A stretch of DNA of 64,000 nt from Buttiauxella sp. B2 (lineage in GTDB: Bacteria > Pseudomonadota > Gammaproteobacteria > Enterobacterales > Enterobacteriaceae): assembly GCF_006376615.1 (NCBI RefSeq), contig NZ_VEXQ01000005.1, positions 186,001-250,000 of the forward strand, read 5' to 3'. Positions within the stretch are counted from its first letter, which is position 1; the number at the start of each line of letters is the position of its first letter. The notes under the pieces are model-generated. The model had not been told where the DNA came from, searched no databases, and saw nothing but the letters and a program-made list of their open reading frames with translations. Positions 30,042 through 44,196 of this stretch are shown piece after piece. The position numbers and the translations under genes were made by a program.

Positions 30042-30932
30042 CTACAGGAAATCCGCCTTGCGGAAAGCCTGCAATGCATCTTGTTTTTGCAGTTCAGTCA
30101 TTGGGCGCAGCGGACGACGTGGATCACCTACATCAATTCCGTGAAGTTTCATAGCAACTTTCCCGGCCGCAACCCCACCGTATTGCACCAGAACGCGGAT
30201 GATAGCGATAACTTTATCCATACACGCCGCTACATCTTGTTGGTCACCTCGGTTAAAACTATCAATCAGACGGTGATACAACGGAGCCGCGTAGTTGTAA
30301 GTACTACCAACTGCACCAACCGCACCACATGCCAGCCCTGCAGGCAAAAACTCATCCACACCAAACGGAATATCGAACTGACCGTTGTTAACGCGCACAC
30401 AGCGTTGATATTCATACATATCGCTGGAGTTAAATTTCATACCAGTGAGGTTAGGAATACGGTCCGCAGCAACCTGAAGGAATTGCTCCATATCGAGATT
30501 CACACCAGACATGCCGGAATGGTAATAGTAAAAACCTTTAGATGGTGCAGCAGCAGCGTTGATGCGGCAGTATTCCACCAAGTCTTCAATGTTGCCCGGT
30601 TTGAAGAAGCATGGGCCAATCACTGAGGTAGCAAAGATATCCAAAGTTTCGGCGTGTCGGCTAAGTTCAAGGGAGTCGGCGATGCTAAGAGCACCAGTAT
30701 GCAAGGTGATACTCAGTTTACCTGCGCTTGCGCTAACCCAACGTTCTGCAACTTTTTTACGTTCTTCAACCGAGCAATGAATGCCTTCGCCGGTCGTACC
30801 CAGAACATATGCCCCTTTAACACCTTGTTTGATCAGGTGTTCTGCAATTTGATCAATTACAGGATAATTGACACTTCCATCAGCGGTAAACGGTGTATGT
30901 GGCGCGGCGATTAAGCCAGTTAACTTTTCCAT
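30042..30932 (-). CDS. nanA: N-acetylneuraminate lyase
   Basis: Splits sialic acid into ManNAc and pyruvate by a Schiff base. The 296-residue TIM barrel carries GTTGEGIHCSVEER near residue 44, GFYYYHSGMSG near residue 133 (catalytic Tyr) and TGMKFNSSD (Schiff-base Lys) near residue 163. Wording such as FYYYH and GVDE...GAVGSTYNY is closer to what I recall of vertebrate NPL than of E. coli NanA. It has its own promoter and lies apart from the other nan genes, beyond the regulator gene. Confidence 0.9.
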   Translation of the reverse strand: MEKLTGLIAAPHTPFTADGSVNYPVIDQIAEHLIKQGVKGAYVLGTTGEGIHCSVEERKKVAERWVSASAGKLSITLHTGALSIADSLELSRHAETLDIFATSVIGPCFFKPGNIEDLVEYCRINAAAAPSKGFYYYHSGMSGVNLDMEQFLQVAADRIPNLTGMKFNSSDMYEYQRCVRVNNGQFDIPFGVDEFLPAGLACGAVGAVGSTYNYAAPLYHRLIDSFNRGDQQDVAACMDKVIAIIRVLVQYGGVAAGKVAMKLHGIDVGDPRRPLRPMTELQKQDALQAFRKADFL

Positions 30933-30971
30933 GCAAGCCTCTTCGGAGTTTTACTTCTAATTAATTTCACT

Positions 30972-31027
30972 AATGAAGTTTAACTCTATATTAAGGCGAC
31001 AAACGGAGCGTTGCAACCACGTTCACA
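30972..31027 (-). promoter_or_regulatory. nanA promoter with operator-like motif and weak CRP site
   Basis: On the minus strand a -35 TTGCAA (31011-31016) and -10 TAATAT (30988-30993) are 17 bp apart. The motif AATGAAGTTTAACTC (30972-30986) follows the -10 directly and also occurs at the nanE promoter. A CRP-like site with eight of ten matches (31012-31027) overlaps the -35. Confidence 0.55.
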
Positions 31028-31070
31028 TGGCTAAAAAGGCGTAATACGTTGAACTGTGATCAATGCCGCT

Positions 31071-31088
31071 ATACCCAAAATAATTCGA
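31071..31088. repeat. ERIC end fragment
   Basis: ATACCCAAAATAATTCGA is identical to the first 18 bases of the full ERIC at 21344. The rest is absent. It ends two bases before the stop of the RpiR-type regulator. Confidence 0.65.
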
Positions 31089-31090
31089 GA

Positions 31091-31972
31091 TTATTTAGCG
31101 ATATTAAGTGCGTCCATAGTGCGTAATTTACTTTCGCGGGCTTGTTCTGGTGCGGCTTGTACCAGTAGCGTGTAGAGCAAATCCAGCACAAAGAGCTGTG
31201 CCGTTTTAGTCCCAATCGAATCGCCTTGTAGCATACCCTGCCGGTTGCCGTTAATCAGACTAAAGTCCGCGACTTCACTAAGTGGGGAACCCAGATTGTG
31301 GGTAAGAGCGACCGTTGTGGCACCCGCTTCTTTGGCAAGATTAAGTGCATGGACAGTTTCAGGAGAAGTACCGGTGTGGCTGATAGCAATGGCAACATCG
31401 CCCGCTTTTAATAACGTAGCCTGCATATACATAAAGTGATTATTGGTGACAGCGTCGACTCGCAAGCCAATACGCATCAGTTTATGTTTCATATCCTCGG
31501 CTGTAATTCCGGAGGAACCCACACCGAAGATATACACCGAATTGCTGTTTCGCAACGCGTTAACCACCTGAGTAACTTGCTCCATATCCAGCAAGTTCAG
31601 GGTTTCAGACAACACGTTGTTGATGGTGCTTTGCAGTTTTAAGCCGATGGTGTGCGCATCGTCCAGCTCACTGATTTCTGCATCCAACAACGGGCTGTTG
31701 TTATCCGAATCCGTCGTGGCTAACTCAATGGCCAAATCCATTTTAAAGTCCTGAAAACCTTTATAGCCCAGGGTGCGGCAGAAACGAATGACGGTAGCTT
31801 CGCCAGCCTGCGTTTCACGCGACAGTTCGGCAATAGATAGTTGAGTCACCTGTTGCGGAGAGGTCAAAATATAGTGTGCGATACGCTGTGCAACACGCGT
31901 CAGGCTATTTTGCATGGCACCCAGTGTGTCGAGGATTTTACCAGGTTTGAGGCGTAGGGCTTGAGGCTCCAT
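31091..31972 (-). CDS. RpiR-family transcriptional regulator of the nan genes
   Basis: 293 residues: an N-terminal RpiR helix-turn-helix (LSIAELSRETQAGEATVIRFCRTLGY, residues 46-71) and a SIS sugar-phosphate-binding domain (YIFGVGSSGITAEDMKHKLM; AISHTGTSPET). E. coli controls nan genes with the GntR-type NanR, whereas vibrios use an RpiR-type NanR sensing ManNAc-6-P. By position this protein probably does the same here. It stands between nanA and the nanE operon, with terminators or promoters on both sides. Confidence 0.88.
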   Translation of the reverse strand: MEPQALRLKPGKILDTLGAMQNSLTRVAQRIAHYILTSPQQVTQLSIAELSRETQAGEATVIRFCRTLGYKGFQDFKMDLAIELATTDSDNNSPLLDAEISELDDAHTIGLKLQSTINNVLSETLNLLDMEQVTQVVNALRNSNSVYIFGVGSSGITAEDMKHKLMRIGLRVDAVTNNHFMYMQATLLKAGDVAIAISHTGTSPETVHALNLAKEAGATTVALTHNLGSPLSEVADFSLINGNRQGMLQGDSIGTKTAQLFVLDLLYTLLVQAAPEQARESKLRTMDALNIAK

Positions 31973-32039
31973 AAATTTCCTGCTCTTTAGCGCGAAGGGT
32001 GGCGAAACGCCTGCAATAGTACATTGAAGTATGACGTTA

Positions 32040-32081
32040 AAAAAAGCGCGATGTAAGCATAGGGGGTATGCCTACATCGCG
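32040..32081 (-). terminator. Terminator of the nanE-nanK-siaT-nanQ operon
   Basis: GCGATGTAGGCATA and TATGCTTACATCGC on the minus strand pair over 14 bases with one mismatch around CCCCC, followed by a run of T. It separates the operon from the regulator gene. Confidence 0.88.
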
Positions 32082-32137
32082 TCGTCAAAGAAAAACAGCT
32101 TTATTACTAAATATTATTGTGACGTTAAAACGCTAAT

Positions 32138-34095
<1,958 letters not shown>

Positions 34096-34162
34096 GACAC
34101 TTTCCTGCTTATATTTTTAGTAGGGATAAGGTAACCGTCTGAATTTGTTTTCTTATTAACGA

Positions 34163-35038
34163 TCAGACTGCGTAATGTTCAGACCAGAGGGCAGCTCCCA
34201 TTAACCCTGCATCATGTTGATAATGAGCGGAATAAATAGGGACGTGGAATGCCGCGGGTAGCGTTGATAAGTGTTGTTCCACCTGTTGACGGTAGCCCTG
34301 AGCAAGCCCGACACTGCCACCTAATACGATGCATTCGGTATCCAGCAAGGCTTTAAGATTGGCAATCAATTGGCAAATCGCCTGCGCTGAACGCGCGACG
34401 AGTTGTTGAGCTTGTGAATGACCGGACTGTGCCTCGGCAAAAATCTCACGGGCATTTTTGCCTTCAAGGTCTTGCAGTGCACCTGCGGCAATGGCGCGCC
34501 CTGATGCGATGGCCTCGATGCAGCCAACACGCCCGCAACCGCACCGTGGGCCATTTGGATCGGCCTGGATGTGTCCAATATGGCCTGCAAATGCACGAGG
34601 GCCAGTTAACAACTCGCCGTTGACGACGATGCCGCCACCGACGCCAGTGGAAACCGTGATAAATGTGATGTGTTTAAATTGGGTAGATAAATAGCAATAT
34701 TCTGCCCACGCGGCAGCCTGAGCATCATTAAGAACAACACACGGTAACCCAGTAAGATTTTCAACAGTGGCCTGCAGCGGAAATTGATTAAGCCCGCCAA
34801 GGTTATCTGGATTGAGCGCAGTAAGAATTCCCTTATCAATAATTCCCGTAGAGGCAATCGCAACCCGTTGCGCTTTCCCCTGATAAGGTTCCACTAATTC
34901 CGCTAAAGCCTGTTTCAACGCTTCAGGCATAGCATTTGAAGGATTTGGGATTTCCATCCGTTGCAAAACTTCATGCTGTGCGTTGATAAGCGCCGCGGCC
35001 AGTTTGGTGCCGCCGATATCAATGGCAAGTGTGTTCAT
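34163..35038 (-). CDS. nanK: N-acetylmannosamine kinase
   Basis: A ROK-family kinase that phosphorylates ManNAc. The ATG at 35038, after GGAG, gives 291 residues, as in E. coli, with the ATP loop [14 protein letters not shown] at the N-terminus. The frame is open 56 codons further but into nanE. The catalytic Asp lies in [14 protein letters not shown] and a zinc site in [20 protein letters not shown]. It starts 13 bases after nanE. Confidence 0.95.
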   Translation of the reverse strand: MNTLAIDIGGTKLAAALINAQHEVLQRMEIPNPSNAMPEALKQALAELVEPYQGKAQRVAIASTGIIDKGILTALNPDNLGGLNQFPLQATVENLTGLPCVVLNDAQAAAWAEYCYLSTQFKHITFITVSTGVGGGIVVNGELLTGPRAFAGHIGHIQADPNGPRCGCGRVGCIEAIASGRAIAAGALQDLEGKNAREIFAEAQSGHSQAQQLVARSAQAICQLIANLKALLDTECIVLGGSVGLAQGYRQQVEQHLSTLPAAFHVPIYSAHYQHDAGLMGAALWSEHYAV

Positions 35039-35051
35039 GGTGTTCTCCGGT

Positions 35052-35732
35052 TTAACGCTTAACCGCATGGCTAAACCACTGGCAAATATGTTCGATTCGG
35101 GTAATTGCAGAGCCGACGGTAACGGCCCAGGCACCGTGGTCGATGGCCTGCGCTGCCAGCTCAGGAGAGTTGTAACGCCCCTCGGCAATGACACGACAAC
35201 CCGCATTGCTTAACTCAGACACCATCATCAAATCCGGTCCTTCCGGCGTAACCGCAGTGGTGTAACCCGACATCGTCGTGCCAATAAACTCGACACCTTT
35301 ATGTTGGCAACTAAGGCCTTCTTCTACGGTTGAGCTATCCGCCATCGCCAGCAATCCGTGATGACGAATGCGCGCAAGCAATTCATCAATGGCAACCGGG
35401 CGCGGGCGGAACGTGGCGTCAAAAGCAATAATGTCGGCACCAGCTTTCGCCAGCGCATCAACATCATGCAGGAATGGGGTGATACGTACCGGGGAATCTT
35501 CCAGATCGCGTTTAATAATCCCAATGATGGGAACACTGATGAGTGGGCGTACCGCTTGCAGGTTTTCTATTCCTTCAATTCGGATAGCAACCGCGCCCGC
35601 AGAAACAGCGGCTTGAGCCATTGCAGCAACGATATCAGGCTTGTCCATTGGGCTGCCTGGTACGGGTTGGCAAGACACAATAAGTCCACCGCACTCACCT
35701 ACGCTTTGTTCTAGTTTGGCTAATAATGACAT
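35052..35732 (-). CDS. nanE: N-acetylmannosamine-6-phosphate 2-epimerase
   Basis: Converts ManNAc-6-P to GlcNAc-6-P, which then enters the NagA/NagB route encoded elsewhere. The 226-residue TIM barrel has [20 protein letters not shown] at residues 15-34, IIGIIKRD (catalytic Lys) near residue 69 and [11 protein letters not shown] near residue 185. It is the first gene of the four-gene operon. Confidence 0.94.
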   Translation of the reverse strand: MSLLAKLEQSVGECGGLIVSCQPVPGSPMDKPDIVAAMAQAAVSAGAVAIRIEGIENLQAVRPLISVPIIGIIKRDLEDSPVRITPFLHDVDALAKAGADIIAFDATFRPRPVAIDELLARIRHHGLLAMADSSTVEEGLSCQHKGVEFIGTTMSGYTTAVTPEGPDLMMVSELSNAGCRVIAEGRYNSPELAAQAIDHGAWAVTVGSAITRIEHICQWFSHAVKR

Positions 35733-35752
35733 TCTGCTCCGCCTTGCATACC

Positions 35753-35838
35753 TTAATGAAGTTTAACTCCAAAAAAGAATAGCGGATGGAGTATTACTAT
35801 TTCAAGCGACAAACGGGAAAAATGTGAAGATAGTCATA
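35753..35838 (-). promoter_or_regulatory. nanE operon promoter with operator-like motif and CRP site
   Basis: On the minus strand -35 TTGAAA (35800-35805) and -10 TATTCT (35776-35781) are 18 bp apart, predicting a start near 35769. TTAATGAAGTTTAACTC (35753-35769) lies right over that start and shares AATGAAGTTTAACTC with the nanA promoter. A CRP-type site with nine of ten matches (35823-35838) is centred 61.5 bp upstream, a classic class I position. Confidence 0.6.
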
Positions 35839-35974
35839 ACGCGCGATAGGCAATCCTGTGTTCAGTGAAGAGCTTTATGCGCGCAGAGGGCATTGTGACT
35901 GCATTTCTGTGGAAGGAAGTGAAAAAAATGGAGGTGAAAAATGAGAACAGGCATTCCGTACCGGGGTATTCAGA

Positions 35975-36011
35975 AAATGTGATCAACTTTATCCAACCAT
36001 TGATCACATTT
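35975..36011 (-). terminator. Stem-loop after parE
   Basis: Perfect 12-bp inverted repeat AAATGTGATCAA/TTGATCACATTT with a 13-base loop, 14 bases after the parE stop. It is followed on the minus strand by TTCTG rather than a long U-run, so it may be a weak terminator. Confidence 0.5.
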
Positions 36012-36025
36012 CCCCGGAAGTGGGA

Positions 36026-37924
<1,899 letters not shown>

Positions 37925-37964
37925 TTATTCGTTCAGATAGCGAAACAGGAATTCGACATCAGGC

Positions 37965-38540
37965 CTAATGCAGGCCAAGGAAGCCGACGATCTGTGTGAA
38001 ATAATCTTCGAAGCCCACAAAGGCGTGATTACCACCGGTTTCAACCGTCTGGCGACAGGAGGTGTAGTACGCCACCGCCTGGCGGTAATCAAGCACTTCG
38101 TCACCCGTTTGTTGCAACAACCAGATAAGATCTGGCGCTTCCAACGGGTCAACTTGCATGACTTTAAGATCGTAAATATGGCGAGACTCTAGCACATATT
38201 GCTGCCCGGTGTAGGGGTTCTCGTTGGCGCCCAGGTAATCGGCCAGCAATTCAAAAGGCCGTACCGCCGGGTTAACGACGACTGCTGGCAGCATAAAACA
38301 TTGTGATAACCAGGTGGCGTAATAGCCGCCTAAAGACGAGCCCACAACGCCCAGCGGTTCACCGCCATGTTCCAGCACCAGCGACTCCAGCAACTCGGCC
38401 GCTTCCGCGGGATACGGGGGGAGTTCAGGCACTACCATGTTGATATCTTGATGATTCTGCGCAAGCCACGCTTGCAAACTGGTAGCCTTTGCTGAACGCG
38501 GTGAACTGTTGAAGCCGTGTAAATATAGTAATGTTGACAT
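37965..38540 (-). CDS. yqiA: Esterase YqiA
   Basis: An alpha/beta-hydrolase of the UPF0227 family; E. coli YqiA hydrolyses acyl esters in vitro. The 191-residue product begins [20 protein letters not shown] and carries the nucleophile elbow GSSLGGYYA near residue 67 and a late catalytic His in [12 protein letters not shown] take ATG 38540, which overlaps the cpdA stop by one base (TGATG), over the TTG just before it. Confidence 0.94.
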   Translation of the reverse strand: MSTLLYLHGFNSSPRSAKATSLQAWLAQNHQDINMVVPELPPYPAEAAELLESLVLEHGGEPLGVVGSSLGGYYATWLSQCFMLPAVVVNPAVRPFELLADYLGANENPYTGQQYVLESRHIYDLKVMQVDPLEAPDLIWLLQQTGDEVLDYRQAVAYYTSCRQTVETGGNHAFVGFEDYFTQIVGFLGLH

Positions 38541-39367
38541 CAATACCCTTCTGAAGCGGTATCAGGGTTGAATACCGCACCTTTCAGGCGGCAAACCTCA
38601 GTGGTCACTTCGCCGTTTGGACCAAGTTCCAACCAACGCCAGCCTGGTTCAATGGTATCAAGTGTGAAATTGGCACAGTGCGGCTTGAATTGTACGCAAG
38701 TTGACGGCGTTGCCAGCATACGTCGGCCATTCCAGTCGAGATCTAACTCCTGGTGAATATGTCCACACACCAGTGTTTTCACTTTCGGGAATTTTTGCAG
38801 GACGTTATCAAGCTCTTGCGCGTTACGCAGGCTATGTTGGTCCAACCAACTACAGCCAGCCGGTACAGGGTGATGATGTAGCAGCAAAAGCGTGTGCCTT
38901 TCTGATGTGGCAGCGAGCTTTCGCTCCAGCCAGTCGAGCTGGTAGTCGCTCAGTTCACCATGTGGGACACCGAATACCTGGCTGTCCAGCATCAAAATCT
39001 GCCAGTTTTCACCGAGGAAAACCTGCTTCGCCGGAGAAATTCCGGCTTCCAACAGCGAGCTAAACATCGCCGGCTGGAAATCGTGATTACCCGGTAGCCA
39101 AACGCAAGGCGCAGGGATCTCCGCAATGCCTTCAACAAAATGTTGGTAGGCCTGCACACTATGATCTTGGGCTAGATCCCCAGTTGCAACGATGAGATCG
39201 TAGTGACGCTGCTCAGCGAGGATGGCATCAATAACAGCCTGATAGCTCATCCAGGTATTGATACCAAGCAGCGTTTCGTTCTTTCCAGAGAACAGGTGGG
39301 TATCTGTAATTTGCAGGATCCTGATCTGGCCCCCACCGGCCACAGGAAGATTTAACAGGCTTTCCAA
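38540..39367 (-). CDS. cpdA: 3',5'-cyclic-AMP phosphodiesterase CpdA
   Basis: A binuclear metallophosphoesterase that hydrolyses cAMP. The 275 residues match E. coli. Metal-binding motifs are ITDTHLF (residue 20 on), [28 protein letters not shown] and VCGHIHQE. It lowers CRP activity, a relevant neighbour to the several CRP-type sites in this window. The start is 25 bases after the yqiB stop. Confidence 0.97.
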   Translation of the reverse strand: MESLLNLPVAGGGQIRILQITDTHLFSGKNETLLGINTWMSYQAVIDAILAEQRHYDLIVATGDLAQDHSVQAYQHFVEGIAEIPAPCVWLPGNHDFQPAMFSSLLEAGISPAKQVFLGENWQILMLDSQVFGVPHGELSDYQLDWLERKLAATSERHTLLLLHHHPVPAGCSWLDQHSLRNAQELDNVLQKFPKVKTLVCGHIHQELDLDWNGRRMLATPSTCVQFKPHCANFTLDTIEPGWRWLELGPNGEVTTEVCRLKGAVFNPDTASEGY

Positions 39368-39392
39368 ATGGTGTCCTTAGGTTTCACCCTCA

Positions 39393-39815
39393 CTAACAAA
39401 CCGGAACCGCCATCGCTCCATGCGCCAAACAATATCGCAGCCAATCGGCTAGAAACTGGTTAATTTGATGCTTTTCATCGCGTTGATGCAACTTTTTATT
39501 AGGATAATCATAACGCGCTTTGAAACGAAAGATCTGCTGACTTGAACACACTTCCGCGACCATGGCGTCATGATAAAGCCTGACCGACATCGACGGTAGA
39601 CTCCAATAGCTTATAGCCGGGGCAGTTTGTTCGATTTGTACAAGCGTAGTGTAACGGGTCGACTCAAGGATAGTGAGTCGATATTGTGCGCTACTGACCT
39701 GATACGTCACTTTTTCACCCGCCTCGTCATTACGCGGGAGCAGCCGTCTTAGTTGTGCGAAATTGGTTTCGCACAAGCGCATCATTTCAGGGAAGTCAGG
39801 TGTGTAGCGCTTCAT
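39393..39815 (-). CDS. yqiB: DUF1249 family protein YqiB
   Basis: A 140-residue conserved protein of unknown function, almost always next to cpdA. The family start [20 protein letters not shown] decides ATG 39815; the frame is open five codons more. The second half, [20 protein letters not shown], is highly conserved. It starts two bases after the nudF stop. Confidence 0.94.
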   Translation of the reverse strand: MKRYTPDFPEMMRLCETNFAQLRRLLPRNDEAGEKVTYQVSSAQYRLTILESTRYTTLVQIEQTAPAISYWSLPSMSVRLYHDAMVAEVCSSQQIFRFKARYDYPNKKLHQRDEKHQINQFLADWLRYCLAHGAMAVPVC

Positions 39816-39817
39816 GT

Positions 39818-40450
39818 TTAGTTGTTCCACTCTGCTCTTAATTTCTCATAATGCAATTGCAGCCAAAGCAAGGCGATGACTGAAGCTGCGTTGTCGATTT
39901 TCCCTTCTTCTACTAACTGATAAGCCCGATCCCGGCTCACGACATGAACTCGAATATCTTCGTTTTCATCTGCCAGGCCATGAATACCCTGCGCATTTGT
40001 CGCATCCACTTCCCCAACCAGAATTGAAAGACGCTCACTGGTTCCACCTGGGCTTGCCAGATAGTTGATAACCGGTTTAGTGCGACCCACAACCAGCCCA
40101 GCCTCTTCAACTGCTTCGCGGCGCGCTACGTCTTCGACGCTTTCACCTTCTTCAATCATCCCGGCAACCAGTTCGAGCAACCACGGGCTGTCGCTTGTGT
40201 CATATGCCGCAATCCGAATCTGTTCTATTAGTACAACTTCGTCGCGCACAGGGTCATAGGGTAGCAGCACTGCGGCGTGCCCGCGTTCTAAAATTTCACG
40301 TCGAACTTCACCACTCATTTCGCCATTAAACAAGCGATGGCGGAATCGATAAAGATCCAGCGAAAAAAAACCGCTATAAAGCGTTTCCCGTGCAATAATT
40401 TCAACATCGTTTTTACCTAACGTGACAAGTTGAGAGTTTTGCTTAGTCAT
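39818..40450 (-). CDS. nudF: ADP-ribose pyrophosphatase NudF
   Basis: A Nudix hydrolase that splits ADP-ribose to AMP and ribose 5-phosphate. The 210-residue protein has a complete Nudix box, [20 protein letters not shown] followed by AGLV, near residue 97, preceded by [14 protein letters not shown]. It is the first gene of the operon and is divergent from tolC. Confidence 0.96.
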   Translation of the reverse strand: MTKQNSQLVTLGKNDVEIIARETLYSGFFSLDLYRFRHRLFNGEMSGEVRREILERGHAAVLLPYDPVRDEVVLIEQIRIAAYDTSDSPWLLELVAGMIEEGESVEDVARREAVEEAGLVVGRTKPVINYLASPGGTSERLSILVGEVDATNAQGIHGLADENEDIRVHVVSRDRAYQLVEEGKIDNAASVIALLWLQLHYEKLRAEWNN

Positions 40451-40551
40451 GGTGGTTTCCTGATTTTTTATGGTTATGAAATGCGTAATTTCAAGCCAGT
40501 GTGACTGCCGTTTCTTTTTCTATATGGTAGATTGATGAAAATTAAGGGCAG

Positions 40552-40570
40552 ATGGCACATTACGCCAAGC
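40552..40570 (+). promoter_or_regulatory. Marbox upstream of tolC
   Basis: ATGGCACATTACGCCAAGC fits the MarA/SoxS/Rob consensus AYnGCACnnWnnRYYAAAY with one mismatch. It lies 21 bp before TAGAAT (40592-40597), a likely -10 without a good -35. E. coli tolC has the same arrangement. Confidence 0.8.
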
Positions 40571-40662
40571 CGCCCAGCTGGCAGATTCTGCTAGAATCGG
40601 CGATCATTTTCGGCTCTTGTCAGCGCTAACAAACAATTTCTGCTTCACAACAAGGAATGCAA

Positions 40663-42150
40663 ATGAAGAAACTGCTCCCAATTCTTATCGGTCTGAGCCT
40701 AACGGGTTTCAGTGCCATGAGCCAGGCAGAAAACCTGATGCAGGTTTATCAGCAGGCACGTTTAAGCAACCCGGACTTGCGTAAATCCGCTGCTGACCGT
40801 GATGCCGCATTCGAAAAAATTAACGAAGCACGCAGCCCGTTGCTGCCTCAGCTCGGCCTTGGCGCAGATTACGAATACAGCAATGGTTTCAGTGATGCTA
40901 ACGGCATCGACTCAAAAGTGGGCAGTGCGTCGTTGTCATTGACCCAGACCATTTTTGATATGTCGAAATGGCGTCAGCTGACCCTGCAAGAAAAATCTGC
41001 GGGCATTCAAGATGTAACCTATCAGACAGATCAGCAAACTCTGATCCTAAATACAGCGACAGCCTATTTTAATGTGCTGAGTGCGATTGATGCGCTCTCC
41101 TTCACCGAAGCACAGAAACAGGCGATTTATCGTCAGTTAGATCAAACCACTCAGCGCTTTAACGTAGGCCTGGTTGCCATTACCGACGTGCAAAACGCCC
41201 GTGCACAATACGATAACGTATTAGCGAACGAAGTGACTGCACGGAATAATCTGGATAACGCGGTAGAAACGCTGCGCCAGGTCACCGGTAATTACTATCC
41301 ATCCCTTGCATCGCTGAATGTTGACGGCTTTAAAACCAGCAAACCTGATAACGTTAATAATCTGCTGAAAAATGCAGAGAAAAGTAACCTGGCATTGCTG
41401 CAAGCACGCCTGTCTCAGGACTTAGCTCGTGAGCAAATTCGCTATGCCGAAACCGGTCACATGCCTATCGTTGGCTTAACCGCTTCTACAGGTGTTTCTG
41501 ACACCAAATACAGTGGTTCAAAAACGAATAGTAGCCAGTTCAACGATAACGATAATGGTCAGAACAAAATCGGCATTAATTTCTCACTGCCGTTGTATCA
41601 GGGTGGCCAGGTCAACTCTCAGGTGAAACAAGCGCAATACAACTTTGTGGGTGCCAGTGAGCAACTGGAAGGCGCACATCGTAGCGTGGTGCAGAATGTA
41701 CGTTCATCGTTTAACAACATGAATGCTTCTATCAGTACTATTAACGCGTACAAACAAGCAGTTGTGTCTGCGCAAAGTTCTTTGGATGCCATGGAAGCCG
41801 GTTATTCAGTAGGGACTCGTACCATCGTTGATGTGTTGGATGCGACCACTACGCTGTATAACGCAAAACAACAGCTCTCCAGCGCACGTTATAACTACCT
41901 GATTAACCAGCTTAATATTAAGCAAGCATTGGGTACGCTTAACGAACAAGACTTGGTTGCGCTAAACAGTACACTGGGTAAACCTGTGTCGACTACTGCG
42001 GACAGCGTTGCGCCAGAAACGCCTGACCAAAATGCTCGTGCAGATGGTTATACGGGCGATACCGCAGAAACGACTGCGGCTGCAACACCTGCAAAAGCGA
42101 CTCCAGCTTCAGCAACTAGCACGAAATCAGCTAACCCATTCGGTAACTGA
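40663..42150 (+). CDS. tolC: Outer membrane channel TolC
   Basis: TolC is the trimeric outer-membrane exit duct shared by AcrAB and other efflux pumps and type I secretion. I start at ATG 40663, six bases after AAGGA, not at the ATG directly abutting that site. The 495-residue precursor has a signal peptide (MKKLLPILIGLSLTGFSAMS, mature ENLMQVYQQ), two outer-membrane-efflux repeats and a variable, Ala/Thr-rich C-terminal tail ending NPFGN. Confidence 0.97.
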   Translation: MKKLLPILIGLSLTGFSAMSQAENLMQVYQQARLSNPDLRKSAADRDAAFEKINEARSPLLPQLGLGADYEYSNGFSDANGIDSKVGSASLSLTQTIFDMSKWRQLTLQEKSAGIQDVTYQTDQQTLILNTATAYFNVLSAIDALSFTEAQKQAIYRQLDQTTQRFNVGLVAITDVQNARAQYDNVLANEVTARNNLDNAVETLRQVTGNYYPSLASLNVDGFKTSKPDNVNNLLKNAEKSNLALLQARLSQDLAREQIRYAETGHMPIVGLTASTGVSDTKYSGSKTNSSQFNDNDNGQNKIGINFSLPLYQGGQVNSQVKQAQYNFVGASEQLEGAHRSVVQNVRSSFNNMNASISTINAYKQAVVSAQSSLDAMEAGYSVGTRTIVDVLDATTTLYNAKQQLSSARYNYLINQLNIKQALGTLNEQDLVALNSTLGKPVSTTADSVAPETPDQNARADGYTGDTAETTAAATPAKATPASATSTKSANPFGN

Positions 42151-42161
42151 TCATAGTTTGA

Positions 42162-42183
42162 GGGGGCGTGGCAACATGCCCCC
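42162..42183 (+). terminator. GC-rich hairpin after tolC
   Basis: GGGGGCGTG-GCAA-CATGCCCCC forms a nine-pair stem with a GNRA tetraloop, 11 bases after the tolC stop. There is no U-run, so it may attenuate or protect the mRNA end while ygiB and ygiC are still read. Confidence 0.5.
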
Positions 42184-42319
42184 GTCACAACTTGCGCCTT
42201 TTAACGTAAGGCAACGTAAAGATCCCCCTGCAAACGCCCGTCATCGCTTTAATTTCAACCATTCATCCCCTATTCTAAGCACAACATAAGCTTTACTCCT
42301 TTGGGCTCAGGACAGATAA

Positions 42320-42991
42320 ATGAAACGGACAAAAACTATAAACCACGCATCGTTCCGCAAAAACTGGGGCGCTCGCCATTTAACGCCAGTTGCTTTGGCG
42401 GTTACCGCTGTGTTTATGCTCGCTGGTTGTGAACAAAATGATGAAACAGTCTCCATGTATCAAAATGCGGATGACTGCTCACAAGCCAACCCAGGCAAAA
42501 GTGCCGAATGTACGACAGCCTTCAATAACGCGCTGAAAGAAGCAGAACGTACCGCTCCGAAATACGCATCACGCGAAGAATGTATCGCTGAGTTTGGTGA
42601 AGGCCAATGCCAGCAAGCACCTGCTCAGGCTGGCATGACGGGTGAACAAGCCCAGGCGCAGCCACAACAGAGTGGTAGCTTCTGGATGCCTCTGATGGCT
42701 GGTTACATGATGGGTCGCCTGATGGGTGGCGGTGCGGGCTTTGCGCAGCAGCCACTGTTCTCCTCAAAGAACCCAGCAAGCCCAGCTTACGGTAAATATG
42801 CCGATGCCAGTGGTAAGAGCTACGGAGCCGCTACACCAGGCCGTACGACAACCGTACCGAAAACAGCCATGGCGCCAAAACCCGCAACAACCAGCACGGT
42901 AACCCGTGGCGGTTTCGGTGATTCTGTTGCTAAGCAATCAACCATGCAGCGCAGCAGCGCAACAGGTTCTTCTCGCTCCATGGGTGGCTAA
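42320..42991 (+). CDS. ygiB: DUF1190 family lipoprotein-like protein YgiB
   Basis: 223 residues, as in E. coli. The N-terminus has a basic stretch, a hydrophobic segment and a lipobox-like VFMLAGC at residues 30-36. A cysteine-containing region follows ([20 protein letters not shown]), then a glycine/methionine-rich patch ([15 protein letters not shown]) and a Ser/Thr-rich tail. Function unknown; it is in the tolC-ygiBC unit of the MarA regulon in E. coli. Confidence 0.94.
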   Translation: MKRTKTINHASFRKNWGARHLTPVALAVTAVFMLAGCEQNDETVSMYQNADDCSQANPGKSAECTTAFNNALKEAERTAPKYASREECIAEFGEGQCQQAPAQAGMTGEQAQAQPQQSGSFWMPLMAGYMMGRLMGGGAGFAQQPLFSSKNPASPAYGKYADASGKSYGAATPGRTTTVPKTAMAPKPATTSTVTRGGFGDSVAKQSTMQRSSATGSSRSMGG

Positions 42992-42996
42992 GCATT

Positions 42997-44157
42997 ATGG
43001 AAAGAATCGCAATTACTGAGCGCCCGGACTGGCGCGAAAAAGCCACAGAATACGGTTTCAATTTTCACACCATGTATGGCGAACCGTACTGGTGTGAAGA
43101 TGCTTATTACAAGTTGACTCTCCCTCAGGTTGAACGCCTGGAAGATGTCACTGCTGAACTTCACCAGATGTGCCTGAAGGTTGTCGAGAAAGTGGTGAGC
43201 AGCGATGAGCTGTTAGCTAAATTCCGTATTCCTAAGCACACCTGGGAGTTTGTGCGTCAGTCATGGCGTACTCAGCAACCCTCACTTTACTCTCGTCTGG
43301 ATATCGCATGGGACGGTGTTGGTGAGCCAAAACTGCTCGAGAATAATGCCGATACACCGACTTCTTTATACGAAGCTGCTTTTTTCCAGTGGATCTGGCT
43401 TGAAGATCAGACTCAAGCTGGGAATCTGCCAGCGGGCAGCGATCAATTCAACAGCCTGCAAGAAAAGCTAATTGAGCGTTTTGCTGAGTTAAAGCAACAA
43501 CATGGCTTCAACTTGCTGCATTTTGCTTGCTGCCAGGACACTGTAGAAGATCGCGGTACGGTTCAGTATCTGCAGGATTGCGCAGCGGAAGCCGAAATAG
43601 CGAGCGAATTCTTGTACATGGAAGAAATTGGTCTGGGTGAAAGAGGCCAATTTACTGATTTGCAGGATCAAGTTATCAGTAACCTGTTCAAGCTCTATCC
43701 ATGGGAATTCATGCTGCGTGAAGTGTTCTCCACCAAGCTCGAAGATGCTGGCGTTCGCTGGCTGGAGCCGGCCTGGAAGAGCATTATTTCCAACAAAGCA
43801 TTGCTGCCAATGCTTTGGGAAATGTTCCCGGACCATCCAAACTTGCTGCCTGCTTATTTTGCCGAAGATAACTATCCAGCAATGGAGAAGTATGTCGTTA
43901 AGCCAATCTTCTCCCGTGAAGGGGCAAACGTGAAGATCATCGAAAACGGCGAAGAAGTTGCGCGTGTCGATGGCCCATACGGTGAAGAAGGCATGATCGT
44001 TCAGCAGTTCTATCAATTGCCAAAATTTGGTGACAGCTATGTCGTGCTTGGTAGCTGGCTTATCAACGATCAACCGGCAGGGATTGGTATTCGTGAGGAT
44101 CGTGAGTTAATTACTCAGGATCTTTCACGCTTCTACCCGCACGTGTTTGTAGAGTAA
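42997..44157 (+). CDS. ygiC: ATP-grasp family protein YgiC (glutathionylspermidine synthase-like)
   Basis: 386 residues, as in E. coli. It belongs to the ATP-grasp family of the glutathionylspermidine synthetase C-terminal domain but lacks the amidase half, and E. coli YgiC was not found to make glutathionylspermidine. ATP-grasp landmarks include [20 protein letters not shown] near residue 112 and the [15 protein letters not shown] lysine loop near residue 297. It starts five bases after ygiB. Confidence 0.94.
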   Translation: MERIAITERPDWREKATEYGFNFHTMYGEPYWCEDAYYKLTLPQVERLEDVTAELHQMCLKVVEKVVSSDELLAKFRIPKHTWEFVRQSWRTQQPSLYSRLDIAWDGVGEPKLLENNADTPTSLYEAAFFQWIWLEDQTQAGNLPAGSDQFNSLQEKLIERFAELKQQHGFNLLHFACCQDTVEDRGTVQYLQDCAAEAEIASEFLYMEEIGLGERGQFTDLQDQVISNLFKLYPWEFMLREVFSTKLEDAGVRWLEPAWKSIISNKALLPMLWEMFPDHPNLLPAYFAEDNYPAMEKYVVKPIFSREGANVKIIENGEEVARVDGPYGEEGMIVQQFYQLPKFGDSYVVLGSWLINDQPAGIGIREDRELITQDLSRFYPHVFVE

Positions 44158-44162
44158 ATCCT

Positions 44163-44191
44163 GTTCCCCTTCTCCGCTGAAGAAGGGGAAC
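44163..44191. terminator. Hairpin between ygiC and ygiD
   Basis: GTTCCCCTTCT and AGAAGGGGAAC form a perfect 11-bp stem with a seven-base loop between convergent genes. U-runs are absent on both sides. Confidence 0.6.
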
Positions 44192-44196
44192 TCGCT

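Noticed and set aside
35975-36011. Two perfect AAATGTGATC half sites facing each other, as in the CRP consensus
   Set aside because: The arms are 13 bases too far apart to make one CRP site, and the element sits directly after parE, so a stem-loop or weak terminator explains it better.
42162-42183. A separate small gene (ygiA-like) between tolC and ygiB
   Set aside because: The 169-bp gap holds a hairpin and a frame that merely continues from inside tolC in another register, so there is no support for a protein.
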